A model generated the notes under the pieces. That model was not told the DNA's origin. It was given only the letters and a program-made list of their open reading frames with translations, and did no database searches. A stretch of DNA of 64,000 bases, from positions 248,001 to 312,000 of the forward strand of contig NZ_FOYQ01000001.1 of assembly GCF_900115205.1 (NCBI RefSeq), in the 5' to 3' direction. Each line of letters begins with the position of its first letter. Positions within the stretch are counted from its first letter, which is position 1. This DNA is from Robiginitalea myxolifaciens (GTDB lineage: Bacteria > Bacteroidota > Bacteroidia > Flavobacteriales > Flavobacteriaceae). The position numbers were made by a program, and so were the translations under genes. Shown piece by piece: positions 9,492 to 16,985 of the stretch.

Positions 9492-10385
9492 TTAATCTTC
9501 CTTCCCTGCTTTAAAGAGAAAATCCTTCTCGGCCTGGGTAAGGCTTTCGTACCCCGACTTACTGATCTTATCCAGGATACCATCGATTTTCCGCTGCTTG
9601 GTGGCCTTATCGTAATCGGCTTTGGTGGGCGCGGATCGTTGCTTCTTATAAACCGTTTTCATCGGCGCTTTACGCTCGCGCTTTTCAAACAGCCCTCCCA
9701 GGCTATTGAAGAAGTTCGCCAAACCATCCAGCAAGCGGGAAAATCCGGCGCCCAGATCTTTCCCTTCCCGGGACTGACTGGCATACAGGTAACCGAGCAA
9801 GGCACCGCCCAGGTGGGCAATCCTTCCTCCTGCATTATCTCCCAGGGGAATCATCAGTAAATCCAGCAATACAAAGAAGGCCCCTACATGCCAGAGTTTA
9901 ACATTGAAAAAGAAGATCCGGATTGGGAGGTTCGGGGAATAAGTGCAGACGTAAATCAACACCGCCATTACCCCGGCCGAAGCCCCGATCAGCGGAGAAC
10001 GGCTGGCGGCAAATGCCGGGAAAATATTATAGGCTGCCAGGAAAAACAATCCCCCCAGAATAACCCCCAGGAAATAGACATTCACAAAGCGGCGCGTCCC
10101 AAAGAAATTAAAAAAGATACGGGCCATATAATACAGCAGCAGCATATTGAAAAACAAGTGCCAGAAACTCCCGTGTAAGAAACTATAGGTAACCAAAGAC
10201 CAGGGTTGCAGGGCAAAATCCCCAAGCCCTTTCGGCAACTCAAACCAGGCCTCCAGTGCCAAAATCGGAATCTGGAATAAGAACGAAGCCAGCCTGAAAA
10301 CCAGGTAGACTGCTACATTGACCACAATGAGTTTTTCTGCAAAATTTGCCCGGGCAAACTGATATTTTAAGTTGCCACTATTCAT
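9492..10385 (-). CDS. Rhomboid family intramembrane serine protease with C-terminal DUF6576-like tail
   Basis: Intramembrane protease of about 297 residues. It has six predicted membrane helices, the catalytic Ser in GASAGVMAVLIY and the catalytic His in AHLGGALLGY. After the last helix comes a basic linker and a C-terminal region (ATKQRKIDGILDKISKSGY, then LTQAEKDFL) resembling the DUF6576 tail seen on many Bacteroidota rhomboids. It is the last gene of the mutL operon. Its ATG (10385) overlaps the stop of the preceding rhomboid gene as TGATG, so the in-frame TTG just upstream is unlikely to be the start. The substrate is unknown. Confidence 0.9.
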   Translation of the reverse strand: MNSGNLKYQFARANFAEKLIVVNVAVYLVFRLASFLFQIPILALEAWFELPKGLGDFALQPWSLVTYSFLHGSFWHLFFNMLLLYYMARIFFNFFGTRRFVNVYFLGVILGGLFFLAAYNIFPAFAASRSPLIGASAGVMAVLIYVCTYSPNLPIRIFFFNVKLWHVGAFFVLLDLLMIPLGDNAGGRIAHLGGALLGYLYASQSREGKDLGAGFSRLLDGLANFFNSLGGLFEKRERKAPMKTVYKKQRSAPTKADYDKATKQRKIDGILDKISKSGYESLTQAEKDFLFKAGKED

Positions 10386-11134
10386 CAATTCCAGCGGTTT
10401 TGATTAAACTGATTTTTCTTCCAGTACCACATCATCAGGAAACCTATAAGCGCTCCTCCCACGTGGGCAAAATGCGCAATCCCCGCACCAAAAATGGAAT
10501 ATCCGGTAAGTCCGGAGAACAAATCCAGGGCAATAAGGGCCGGGATAAAATATTTTGCTTTGATGGGGATCGGGAGGAAAATGAGAAACAATTCCGCATT
10601 TGGAAAAAGCATACCAAAGGCCACCAGCACCCCATAAATGGCCCCCGAAGCACCTACAGCCGGGGTATTGAATGCCTGAAATGTGCTTTGAACGGTCTCA
10701 ATAGAGGTCTTTTCCACCCAGGCCGGCATATATTGTTCCTTGGCCATCAAATCCAAAACCTGCGAAGGGTCAAACCCCGCAGCTGCAATAGTATCCAATC
10801 CGCGATGCACCTCAATATAGCTCACTCCGCTGTGGATTAAGGCAGCTCCAATCCCTGCCGAGAAATAGAAAAACAGGAATTTTTTGGTTCCCCACATCCG
10901 TTCCAAAGGAGTTCCGAAGGCCCAGAGCGCATACATATTAAAAAGAATATGCATAAAGGTGTCCGGGCTGTGCATAAACATATGGGAGACCAATTGCCAT
11001 ATCCTGAAATTGGGATGCTCGGGATACCATAAGGAGAGTTGCTGATACAAAATATCCCCATATAACATGGAGGCTACATAAAACAATACGTTTATGATCA
11101 GCAAGTGCTTTATCCCATCGGTAAGTCTTCCCAT
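10385..11134 (-). CDS. Rhomboid family intramembrane serine protease
   Basis: A 249-residue rhomboid protease with the first membrane helix at residues about 9-26, an extended extracytoplasmic loop carrying the WQLVSHMFMHS motif, the catalytic Ser in GASGAIYGVL and His in HFAHVGGALIGF. It lacks the C-terminal tail of its downstream neighbour. Outside the catalytic motifs the two sequences differ clearly, so this is not a recent tandem duplication. ATG 11134 overlaps the mutL stop (TGATG). Linkage of two rhomboids to mutL is a recurrent Flavobacteriia arrangement as far as I recall; any functional link to mismatch repair is unlikely. Confidence 0.92.
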   Translation of the reverse strand: MGRLTDGIKHLLIINVLFYVASMLYGDILYQQLSLWYPEHPNFRIWQLVSHMFMHSPDTFMHILFNMYALWAFGTPLERMWGTKKFLFFYFSAGIGAALIHSGVSYIEVHRGLDTIAAAGFDPSQVLDLMAKEQYMPAWVEKTSIETVQSTFQAFNTPAVGASGAIYGVLVAFGMLFPNAELFLIFLPIPIKAKYFIPALIALDLFSGLTGYSIFGAGIAHFAHVGGALIGFLMMWYWKKNQFNQNRWN

Positions 11135-12933
11135 CAATTCAGTTTTTTAGCGATATCCTCAAGGCTGAGGGTGGTGTGTATTGGTTTATGGGACGGAGAG
11201 AGGTCCGGCTCTTTACATGCAAACAAATCGTGTACCAGTGTCTGACAGGACACCGGATCCAATGCTGCCCCAGGTTTCACAGCCATGCTGCGACTCATAG
11301 AGCGGGCCAAGCGATCGGCCTGGGAAAAATGGGCATCGTCTTCATGTGTTTTCCAATCGGCGAGCAGATCGTCTATCAATTCAGCAGCCTGGCTTTCTGC
11401 CAATTCCTCTGGAATTCCAATGATTTCAAGGCAGTCGGACTTCCAATCCCCAAAGCTGAAACCCATCCCGCCGAGCGTATCTTCCAATCCCTTTAGAATG
11501 TGCATATCCGCAGGCTCCAAAGGCAGCTTAATAGGAAACAGCAACGCCTGGCTATTCGGCATATTCCGGGTCAGGTTTTGCATCAGTTGTTCGTAGATCA
11601 CCCGTTGGTGGGCCCGATGCTGGTCGATCAATACAATACCTGATTTAATGCGGCTCACGATATAGCGCTTGCCCAATTGGAAAATCCCCTGTTGGTTGTC
11701 GTCGCGATCCTCCGTAAAAAGGTTCGCCTGGCTCCCCTCGGATTCAATGATTAAATCCGCAGGAATTTCAAAGGCTTCATGCTCATAAGCAGTGCGCTTT
11801 CGAGCCGCAGGAGCTCCTGCGTTATCCGCAAAAGGATTAAAGGACCGATCTACGCTAACTGTGGGTGAAACCGCCTCCCGGTTGCGATAACCATAAGGGG
11901 TTTCCAGATTCTGGTCGCTTTCAAAATCCAATACGGGCCTGATGCTGAATTGCCCCAAGCTGTGTTTGATCGCCGAGCGCAGAATGGCGTACAGGCTTTG
12001 TTCGTCCTCGAACTTGACTTCGGTCTTGGTTGGGTGGATGTTGATATCCAGACGGTCTGGTGGCAGGTCCAGATAGAGGAAGTATCCCGGATGAACGTCC
12101 GGTTTTAATAACCCTTCGAATGCACTGATGACCGCATGATGCAAATAGGAACTCTTGATAAATCTTCTGTTGACAAAGAAGTACTGTTCCCCCCGGCTCT
12201 TGCGCGCGAATTCCGGCTTGCAAATAAATCCCTCCAGGCGCGCTAATTGTGTTTCCTCCTGTACAGGAACCAGCCTATCGTCCATACGGCGACCCATCAA
12301 ATGCGTCAGGCGTTGCCGCAGCGGTGATTCCGGGAGTTGGTGAACCTCCTGGTCGTTATGGGTAAGGCTGAAGGCAACCTCAGGGTGAACCAGGGCTACC
12401 CGATTGAATTCTTCCAGCACGTGGCGGAATTCCACCTTGGCGGATTTCAGGAAATTTCGACGCGCAGGGATGTTGAAGAAAAGGTTTTTTACACTTACCG
12501 AAGTGCCTACTGGCGTAACGACAGCCTCTTTTAATTGTACCTGATCCCCGGCAAGTCGGAGTTTAATCCCAAGCTCAGTATCGGATTCCCGGGTGAGCAT
12601 TTCGACCTGGGCAATAGCAGCGATCGAAGCCAGGGCTTCTCCCCGGAATCCCTTGGTATGCAGTTGGAATAAATCTGCTGCCGATTGAATTTTGGAGGTT
12701 GCGTGACGTTTAAAGCTCAATGCCGCATCCTCCGGGCTCATCCCGCACCCATTGTCGACAACCTGAACCAGGGCCTTTCCGCCATCGCGGACCACTAATT
12801 CAATACGTGTTGCTCCGGAATCAATAGCATTCTCCAGTAACTCCTTGACAATCGAGGCCGGACGCTGCACAACTTCCCCTGCAGCGATTTGGTTCGCAAC
12901 ATGATCGGGTAAAACTTTAATGCGGTCGGCCAT
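11134..12933 (-). CDS. mutL: DNA mismatch repair protein MutL
   Basis: ATPase that couples mismatch recognition by MutS to strand removal. The 599-residue protein has the GHKL ATPase motifs (IAAGEVVQRPASIVKELLENA with the catalytic Glu, DNGCGM, FKRHATSKI, TKGFRGEALASI). Its C-terminal dimerisation domain carries DQHRAHQRVIYE, a version of the DQHAxxExxxxE endonuclease motif in which the third conserved Ala is replaced, as is common in Bacteroidota. A low-conservation linker spans about residues 345-405. ATG 12933 overlaps the stop of the small upstream membrane-protein gene (TGATG). mutS is not in the window. Confidence 0.96.
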   Translation of the reverse strand: MADRIKVLPDHVANQIAAGEVVQRPASIVKELLENAIDSGATRIELVVRDGGKALVQVVDNGCGMSPEDAALSFKRHATSKIQSAADLFQLHTKGFRGEALASIAAIAQVEMLTRESDTELGIKLRLAGDQVQLKEAVVTPVGTSVSVKNLFFNIPARRNFLKSAKVEFRHVLEEFNRVALVHPEVAFSLTHNDQEVHQLPESPLRQRLTHLMGRRMDDRLVPVQEETQLARLEGFICKPEFARKSRGEQYFFVNRRFIKSSYLHHAVISAFEGLLKPDVHPGYFLYLDLPPDRLDINIHPTKTEVKFEDEQSLYAILRSAIKHSLGQFSIRPVLDFESDQNLETPYGYRNREAVSPTVSVDRSFNPFADNAGAPAARKRTAYEHEAFEIPADLIIESEGSQANLFTEDRDDNQQGIFQLGKRYIVSRIKSGIVLIDQHRAHQRVIYEQLMQNLTRNMPNSQALLFPIKLPLEPADMHILKGLEDTLGGMGFSFGDWKSDCLEIIGIPEELAESQAAELIDDLLADWKTHEDDAHFSQADRLARSMSRSMAVKPGAALDPVSCQTLVHDLFACKEPDLSPSHKPIHTTLSLEDIAKKLN

Positions 12934-13238
12934 CAGGACGGAAAAAATATGGATAGGTCAAAATCTAAAATGTACAGGACGATAAGGAGCAAAATGGCAA
13001 AAATGACCAGGAATCGCAAACGCAGGTTACGGTCGCCTTCCCTTTTGAGATCATTCACTGCATTTCGAAACCGATTCTTTACTCCGCCCTGCCGGTCTAC
13101 TGTGGTACGAAACTTATCGAACTTATGCTCGAACTTATAGGGATTATTCATAAGCCCATCACGCCCGTGCTCCCCTTCAGAATAGCGGGGTTTGTAGCCG
13201 TACTTCTTATTTTTCTTAAGCTTCGAAGAAAGTTTCAT
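12933..13238 (-). CDS. Small basic single-pass membrane protein
   Basis: A 101-residue protein with a very basic, Lys/Arg/Tyr-rich N-terminal 70 residues and one transmembrane helix near the C-terminus (about residues 78-94: LVIFAILLLIVLYIL). Homologues in Flavobacteriia are often labelled 'riboflavin synthase subunit beta', apparently only because they sit beside ribH. Nothing in the sequence resembles lumazine synthase, so I treat the function as unknown. The stop overlaps the mutL start by TGATG, and a good promoter element lies 11 bases upstream, so it may open a sub-operon with mutL and the rhomboids. Confidence 0.8.
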   Translation of the reverse strand: MKLSSKLKKNKKYGYKPRYSEGEHGRDGLMNNPYKFEHKFDKFRTTVDRQGGVKNRFRNAVNDLKREGDRNLRLRFLVIFAILLLIVLYILDFDLSIFFPS

Positions 13239-13248
13239 AATGCACCTC

Positions 13249-13256
13249 CAAAAATA
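13249..13256 (-). promoter_or_regulatory. Putative -7 element for the mutL sub-operon
   Basis: TATTTTTG on the minus strand, an exact match to TAnnTTTG, 10 bases before the ATG of the small membrane protein, in the 68-base gap after ribH. No TTTG was seen at the usual -33 distance. If active, it gives a transcript with almost no leader and lets mutL and the rhomboids be expressed apart from ribH. Confidence 0.45.
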
Positions 13257-13306
13257 GGGAAAATGAGCGCGAAGACCGCGTGGAGGCTGCCAAAAAAAGT
13301 TAAGAT

Positions 13307-13783
13307 CTACAGGGCCGCCATCTGAATGGCAGCAACGGCTGCTTCGGTACCCTTATTTCCGTGTTTGCCACCGCTTCTCGCTTTGGCCTGATCCATATTG
13401 TCGTCGGTGAGGACGCAAAAAATAACCGGGGCGTTTCCTCGGAGGTTCAAGTCTTTGATGCCTTGTGCGGCGGCAGAACAGACGAAGTCAAAATGGGCCG
13501 TTTCTCCGCGGATTACACTGCCAATAGCTATAACCGCATCGGGCATTTCCCGCTCTATCATTCGGCGACAACCATAGGCCAGCTCAAATGTTCCGGGAAC
13601 TTCCCATCGAATTTGGCGGTCTTCGGCGACCCCACAGGCGATTAGGGTATCCCTAGCCCCCTGATACAGGGCTTCGGTAATTTCTGTGTTCCATTGAGAT
13701 ACCACCAGACCAATGCGCATCCCGGAAGCATCCGGCAGCTTAGTAGCGTCAAACGCACTGAGGTCTTTCCCGGCGGTAGCCAT
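13307..13783 (-). CDS. ribH: 6,7-dimethyl-8-ribityllumazine synthase
   Basis: Penultimate enzyme of riboflavin synthesis. It condenses the ribityl-aminouracil intermediate with dihydroxybutanone phosphate and usually forms 60-mer or pentamer shells. The 158-residue sequence shows the canonical sites SQWNTEITEAL (ribityl contact), WEVPGTFELAYG, GSVIRGETAHFDFVC with the catalytic His, and CVLTDDNMDQAKARSG. It is preceded by the TPR gene with a TAATG overlap. Other rib genes are not in the window. Confidence 0.96.
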   Translation of the reverse strand: MATAGKDLSAFDATKLPDASGMRIGLVVSQWNTEITEALYQGARDTLIACGVAEDRQIRWEVPGTFELAYGCRRMIEREMPDAVIAIGSVIRGETAHFDFVCSAAAQGIKDLNLRGNAPVIFCVLTDDNMDQAKARSGGKHGNKGTEAAVAAIQMAAL

Positions 13784-14550
13784 TACTGAGCAGCTTGAGC
13801 CCGGCCGATATAGCCTTCTACCCCATTCGCCTGGGCAGATTGCGGGAATTCTTCTGAGATACGCTCGAAATATCCGAGCGCCTTAGCTCCCTGGCCTAGT
13901 TCCAGGGCCGCAATACCTGCTTTTTGAAGATATACGGGGGTGGTAAATTCATTATCCTCTGCCTTAAGCGCCTTCTCGTAGTAGTTCAGCGCATCAGACG
14001 TTTGTCCGAGTTCCATAAAGGCATCTCCAATGGCCCCCTGGCTTACTGCCTCATAGGTCCCTCCATCGGATTTGAAATCCTCCAGGTAACTAATAGCCTT
14101 GTCGTATTGATCCAGGTGCAAATAAGAAACACCTGCAGCGTAATTGGCCAGATTGGCCGCCTTGGTTCCCGAATACTCTCCAATGATGTCGAGGAGGCCA
14201 TATTTACCTTCAGCGCCATTCAGGGCCAGGGTATAGAGCGAATCCGCTATGGCATCCTGCTGTTGAGCCTGACGGAAATACTCCATAGGATAAAAGAGTT
14301 CGTTGCTGGCTGTGGTTTCCTTAGGTTCCTGAATAAATTTCTCGTATCCCAGGTAAGCCAAAACTCCTACGGCGACAACTCCGATAATACCCAGAATGTA
14401 GTTCTGGTTGCGGGCTACCCATTGTTCGGTGCGGGAGGCACTGGTGTCCAGTGTGTTGAATACTTCGGCCGTTGTACTCTCTTCCGCCCATTGCCGAGCC
14501 TCTTCTGCCTTATTTTTTGGCTTGTGCCCGCGTTTCTTGTATGTCGCCAT
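13783..14550 (-). CDS. Membrane-anchored tetratricopeptide repeat protein
   Basis: A 255-residue protein. A basic N-terminus (MATYKKRGHKPKNKAEEARQ) is followed by a single membrane helix (about residues 53-69, ILGIIGVVAVGVLAYLG) and then TPR repeats (about 115-240) on the far side. This topology resembles YfgM-type ancillary proteins of the export machinery, but that is only a structural analogy. ATG 14550 was chosen because MATYKKRG is the sharp start of the conserved sequence; an in-frame TTG at 14574 would add eight unconserved residues. First gene of the ribH operon, with a promoter element 22 bases upstream. Confidence 0.88.
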   Translation of the reverse strand: MATYKKRGHKPKNKAEEARQWAEESTTAEVFNTLDTSASRTEQWVARNQNYILGIIGVVAVGVLAYLGYEKFIQEPKETTASNELFYPMEYFRQAQQQDAIADSLYTLALNGAEGKYGLLDIIGEYSGTKAANLANYAAGVSYLHLDQYDKAISYLEDFKSDGGTYEAVSQGAIGDAFMELGQTSDALNYYEKALKAEDNEFTTPVYLQKAGIAALELGQGAKALGYFERISEEFPQSAQANGVEGYIGRAQAAQ

Positions 14551-14571
14551 TATTTGTATTATTTGGTCGCG

Positions 14572-14579
14572 CAAAAATA
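14572..14579 (-). promoter_or_regulatory. Putative -7 element for TPR-ribH operon
   Basis: TATTTTTG on the minus strand, an exact TAnnTTTG match, 21 bases before the ATG at 14550, in the divergent gap between this operon and recF. No convincing -33 TTTG. The 118-base gap must also hold the recF promoter, for which only a weaker TATTTTTC is visible on the plus strand near 14616. Confidence 0.45.
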
Positions 14580-14668
14580 AAGGTTTTATCGTAAACCGAA
14601 AGTCATTTTATTTGTTATTTTTCCGCCCTGCCAACGCCTTTAAATAGTTCGGCCAGAGACTGATCTTC

Positions 14669-15778
14669 ATGATACTAAATCATTTGTCTTTAATTAATTA
14701 CAAGAATTTTGATAGTCGGAAATTCCAATTCGACCAGAAGATAAATTGCCTGGTGGGGGCTAATGGAAAAGGCAAGACCAATGTATTAGATGCAATTTAC
14801 CACCTGGCTTTCGGTAAAAGTTATTTCAATCCGGTCAGCTCACAGAATATCCGACACGGGGAAGAATTTTTCCTGATCGAAGGTGCGTTTGAGCGGGACG
14901 TGGACGGGGATTCAGAGATGTCCGGAAACGCTCGAGAAGTAAAGGTGAGTTGTAGTTTTAAGAAAGGTGCCAAGAAAACGATCAAGCGCGATGGCAAGAT
15001 TTACGACCGGATTTCAGACCATATCGGGGAAATCCCGTTGGTCATTGTATCTCCGGCAGATCGCGACCTGATCCTGGAGGGAAGTGATACCCGCCGGAAA
15101 TTTATGGACGGCGTTATCGCCCAGTCCGATCGCGCTTATCTGCAGGATGTTCTGGACTACAATAAGGTGCTTTCCCAACGCAATGCACTGTTGAAATATT
15201 TTGCGGCGAACAGTCAGTTTCAACCCGACACCCTGGAGGTCTACAACGGACAATTGCAGGAACTGGGGGAGCGCATTCACGCCCGTCGCAAGGCGTTTAT
15301 TGAAGCCTTCCAACCGTATTTTACCGCACAGTACCAGACTATTTCAGGCGGTGGGGAAACCGTTAGCCTCCATTACAAAAGTCATTTGGACGAAGGCCCG
15401 ATGGAGGAGCTCTTTGCCTCCAGCCTTTCTCGGGATCGCCTTTTGCAGTACACTACCAAAGGAATACACAAGGACGATCTCAAAATGAACATTGACGGTC
15501 ATCCCATTAAGAAGTTCGGCAGTCAGGGACAGCAAAAATCCTATCTGATCGCACTCAAATTTGCGCAGTTCGCCCTGATGAAGGATCGTTTAAAAGGAAC
15601 ACCGATTTTACTGCTGGACGATATCTTTGACAAATTAGACGCAGGACGTGTGGCGCATATCGTCGGAATGGTCAACGGGGAAAATTTTGGCCAGATCTTT
15701 ATCAGTGATACCCATGCCAACCGGACCGAAGAAATTGTTGCACAAACCCATCAATCTTATGCTTTGCTCAAACTTTAA
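14669..15778 (+). CDS. recF: DNA replication/repair protein RecF
   Basis: SMC-like ATPase that helps RecR and RecO load RecA at gaps. The 369-residue protein has Walker A GANGKGKTNVLDAIYHLAFG (residues about 31-50), an ABC-type signature (SQGQQKSYLIALK) and Walker B (ILLLDDIFDKLD). The length is normal. It is divergent from the TPR-ribH operon and overlaps the following lipoprotein gene by 20 bases; recR is at the far end of the window. Confidence 0.95.
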   Translation: MILNHLSLINYKNFDSRKFQFDQKINCLVGANGKGKTNVLDAIYHLAFGKSYFNPVSSQNIRHGEEFFLIEGAFERDVDGDSEMSGNAREVKVSCSFKKGAKKTIKRDGKIYDRISDHIGEIPLVIVSPADRDLILEGSDTRRKFMDGVIAQSDRAYLQDVLDYNKVLSQRNALLKYFAANSQFQPDTLEVYNGQLQELGERIHARRKAFIEAFQPYFTAQYQTISGGGETVSLHYKSHLDEGPMEELFASSLSRDRLLQYTTKGIHKDDLKMNIDGHPIKKFGSQGQQKSYLIALKFAQFALMKDRLKGTPILLLDDIFDKLDAGRVAHIVGMVNGENFGQIFISDTHANRTEEIVAQTHQSYALLKL

Positions 15779-16214
15779 GCTCAACTTTTTAAGGTCCTTA
15801 TTCCTGACGGCCTCCGGACTGGCGCTTCTGATATCCTGCGGAAATTCCGTGGGCAATCCCGAACTGCTCAATGGATATTGGGAAATCCGGGAGGTCGAAT
15901 TTCCAGATGGGCAGCAAAAGGAATACATGGCTAACAGTACCATCGATTTCTTCCAGGTGGAAGGCCTGGCCGGGTACCGGAAAAAGGTACAACCTCAGGT
16001 AAATGGTACCTTCCAGACTTCTGATGATGCAGCACCTTTGCGTATCGTACAGGAGGAAGGAAGCCTATATCTCGTCTTTGAACAGGAGGAAGAAAGTTGG
16101 CAGGAGGAAGTCCTGAAACTAACCGATTCAGAGTTGATTACAAGGCACGATAACGGATTGGAATATACGTATGAGCGGCATAATCCCCTACCTTTAGCCA
16201 ATGGCACGAAGTGA
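15759..16214 (+). CDS. Lipocalin-like small lipoprotein
   Basis: A 151-residue putative lipoprotein. The signal peptide is followed by the lipobox Leu-Leu-Ile-Ser-Cys (Cys at about residue 28). The short beta-rich remainder has GYWEIREVEFPDGQQ and a repeated Trp/Tyr pattern like the 'lipocalin-like' families common in Bacteroidota. ATG 15759 lies inside recF (20-base overlap) and gives the complete signal peptide; the open frame reaches 15648, but that leader is recF antiframe. The stop overlaps the start of the DUF721 gene by 14 bases. Function unknown. Confidence 0.75.
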   Translation: MLCSNFKLNFLRSLFLTASGLALLISCGNSVGNPELLNGYWEIREVEFPDGQQKEYMANSTIDFFQVEGLAGYRKKVQPQVNGTFQTSDDAAPLRIVQEEGSLYLVFEQEEESWQEEVLKLTDSELITRHDNGLEYTYERHNPLPLANGTK

Positions 16215-16494
16215 TGAAGAACAATCCCTGGGCGATGCCCTGGATGCATTCCTGAAAGGCTCTAAGCTGCGAAAAGGCCTGGACCAGGTCGACATTACCC
16301 AAGCCTGGTCAGAGGTACTCGGTCCGGGCGTGTCTAACTACACCCAAAACGTACGCCTGCAGGGGACGACACTTTACGTAAGCCTCAGCTCTTCAGTGCT
16401 CCGGGAAGAATTAAGCCTGGGCCGCAGCAGGATTGTAGTCCTGCTTAACGATCACCTGGGCCGGGAAATTATCGATTCGATAGTGTTGCGGTAG
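16201..16494 (+). CDS. DUF721 (DciA-like) protein
   Basis: A 97-residue DUF721 protein. The family includes DciA, the ancestral loader or operator of the DnaB replicative helicase. The pattern ITQAWSEVLGPGVSNYTQ, then LYVSLSSSVLREELSLGR and the C-terminal IIDSIVLR, match the KH-like DciA core. It sits right after recF and the lipoprotein, as DciA genes often do near recF/gyrB. It ends 1 base from the ndk stop on the opposite strand. Confidence 0.85.
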   Translation: MARSDEEQSLGDALDAFLKGSKLRKGLDQVDITQAWSEVLGPGVSNYTQNVRLQGTTLYVSLSSSVLREELSLGRSRIVVLLNDHLGREIIDSIVLR

Positions 16495-16495
16495 A

Positions 16496-16918
16496 TCAGG
16501 AATAGATCTCGCGGCCGGAAAAATGGAAAGCTCCTTCGATGGCAGCGTTTTCGTCACTGTCCGAACCGTGAACGGCGTTTTCACCGATGTCCTTCGCAAA
16601 TAATTTACGAATAGTGCCTTCGGCGGCTTCTGCCGGGTTGGTGGCCCCGATCAGTGCGCGGAAATCCTCAACAGCATTGTCCTTTTCCAGGATAGCCGAA
16701 ACAATTGGCCCACGTGTCATGAAAGTAACCAGCTCCCCGAAAAATGGGCGCTCCTTGTGGATGGCATAGAATTCCTCGGCATCCCTCCGGCTCAGTTGGG
16801 TATACTTCATGGCAATGATCTTAAAGCCTGCAGCCGTGATTTTCTCCAGGATTGCCCCGATATGTCCGTTTTCAACGGCATCGGGCTTGATCATTGTAAA
16901 GGTTCTGTTTCCGGTCAT
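16496..16918 (-). CDS. ndk: Nucleoside diphosphate kinase
   Basis: Transfers the gamma-phosphate between nucleoside triphosphates and diphosphates through a phosphohistidine. The 140-residue protein begins [16 protein letters not shown] and contains the active-site His in [12 protein letters not shown] (about residue 117), the classic NDK signature. A full two-part promoter lies directly upstream. It ends head-on with the DUF721 gene, leaving one base between the stop codons and no room for an intrinsic terminator. Confidence 0.97.
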   Translation of the reverse strand: MTGNRTFTMIKPDAVENGHIGAILEKITAAGFKIIAMKYTQLSRRDAEEFYAIHKERPFFGELVTFMTRGPIVSAILEKDNAVEDFRALIGATNPAEAAEGTIRKLFAKDIGENAVHGSDSDENAAIEGAFHFSGREIYS

Positions 16919-16934
16919 TATCTAAAATTTTCGG

Positions 16935-16965
16935 CAAAAATAGGCTTTTGCAGGCAACCGGCAAA
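16935..16965 (-). promoter_or_regulatory. Promoter of ndk (TTTG-N19-TATTTTTG)
   Basis: On the minus strand TTTG (plus-strand 16962-16965) is followed after 19 bases by TATTTTTG (16935-16942), 16 bases before the ndk ATG. Both elements match the Flavobacteriia/Bacteroides sigma-A consensus TTG/TAnnTTTG exactly, with accepted spacing. This is one of the two best promoter matches in the window. Confidence 0.6.
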
Positions 16966-16985
16966 CTCAGGTTTGTTAATAGCTA

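Noticed and set aside
10456-10470. CACGTG core resembling parS
   Set aside because: It lies inside the second rhomboid gene, and flanking bases do not form the longer parS palindrome (TGTTxCACGTGxAACA type).
9492-11134. Tandem rhomboids as a recent gene duplication
   Set aside because: The two differ in length, tail and most sequence outside the catalytic motifs, so they are old paralogues or separate acquisitions.
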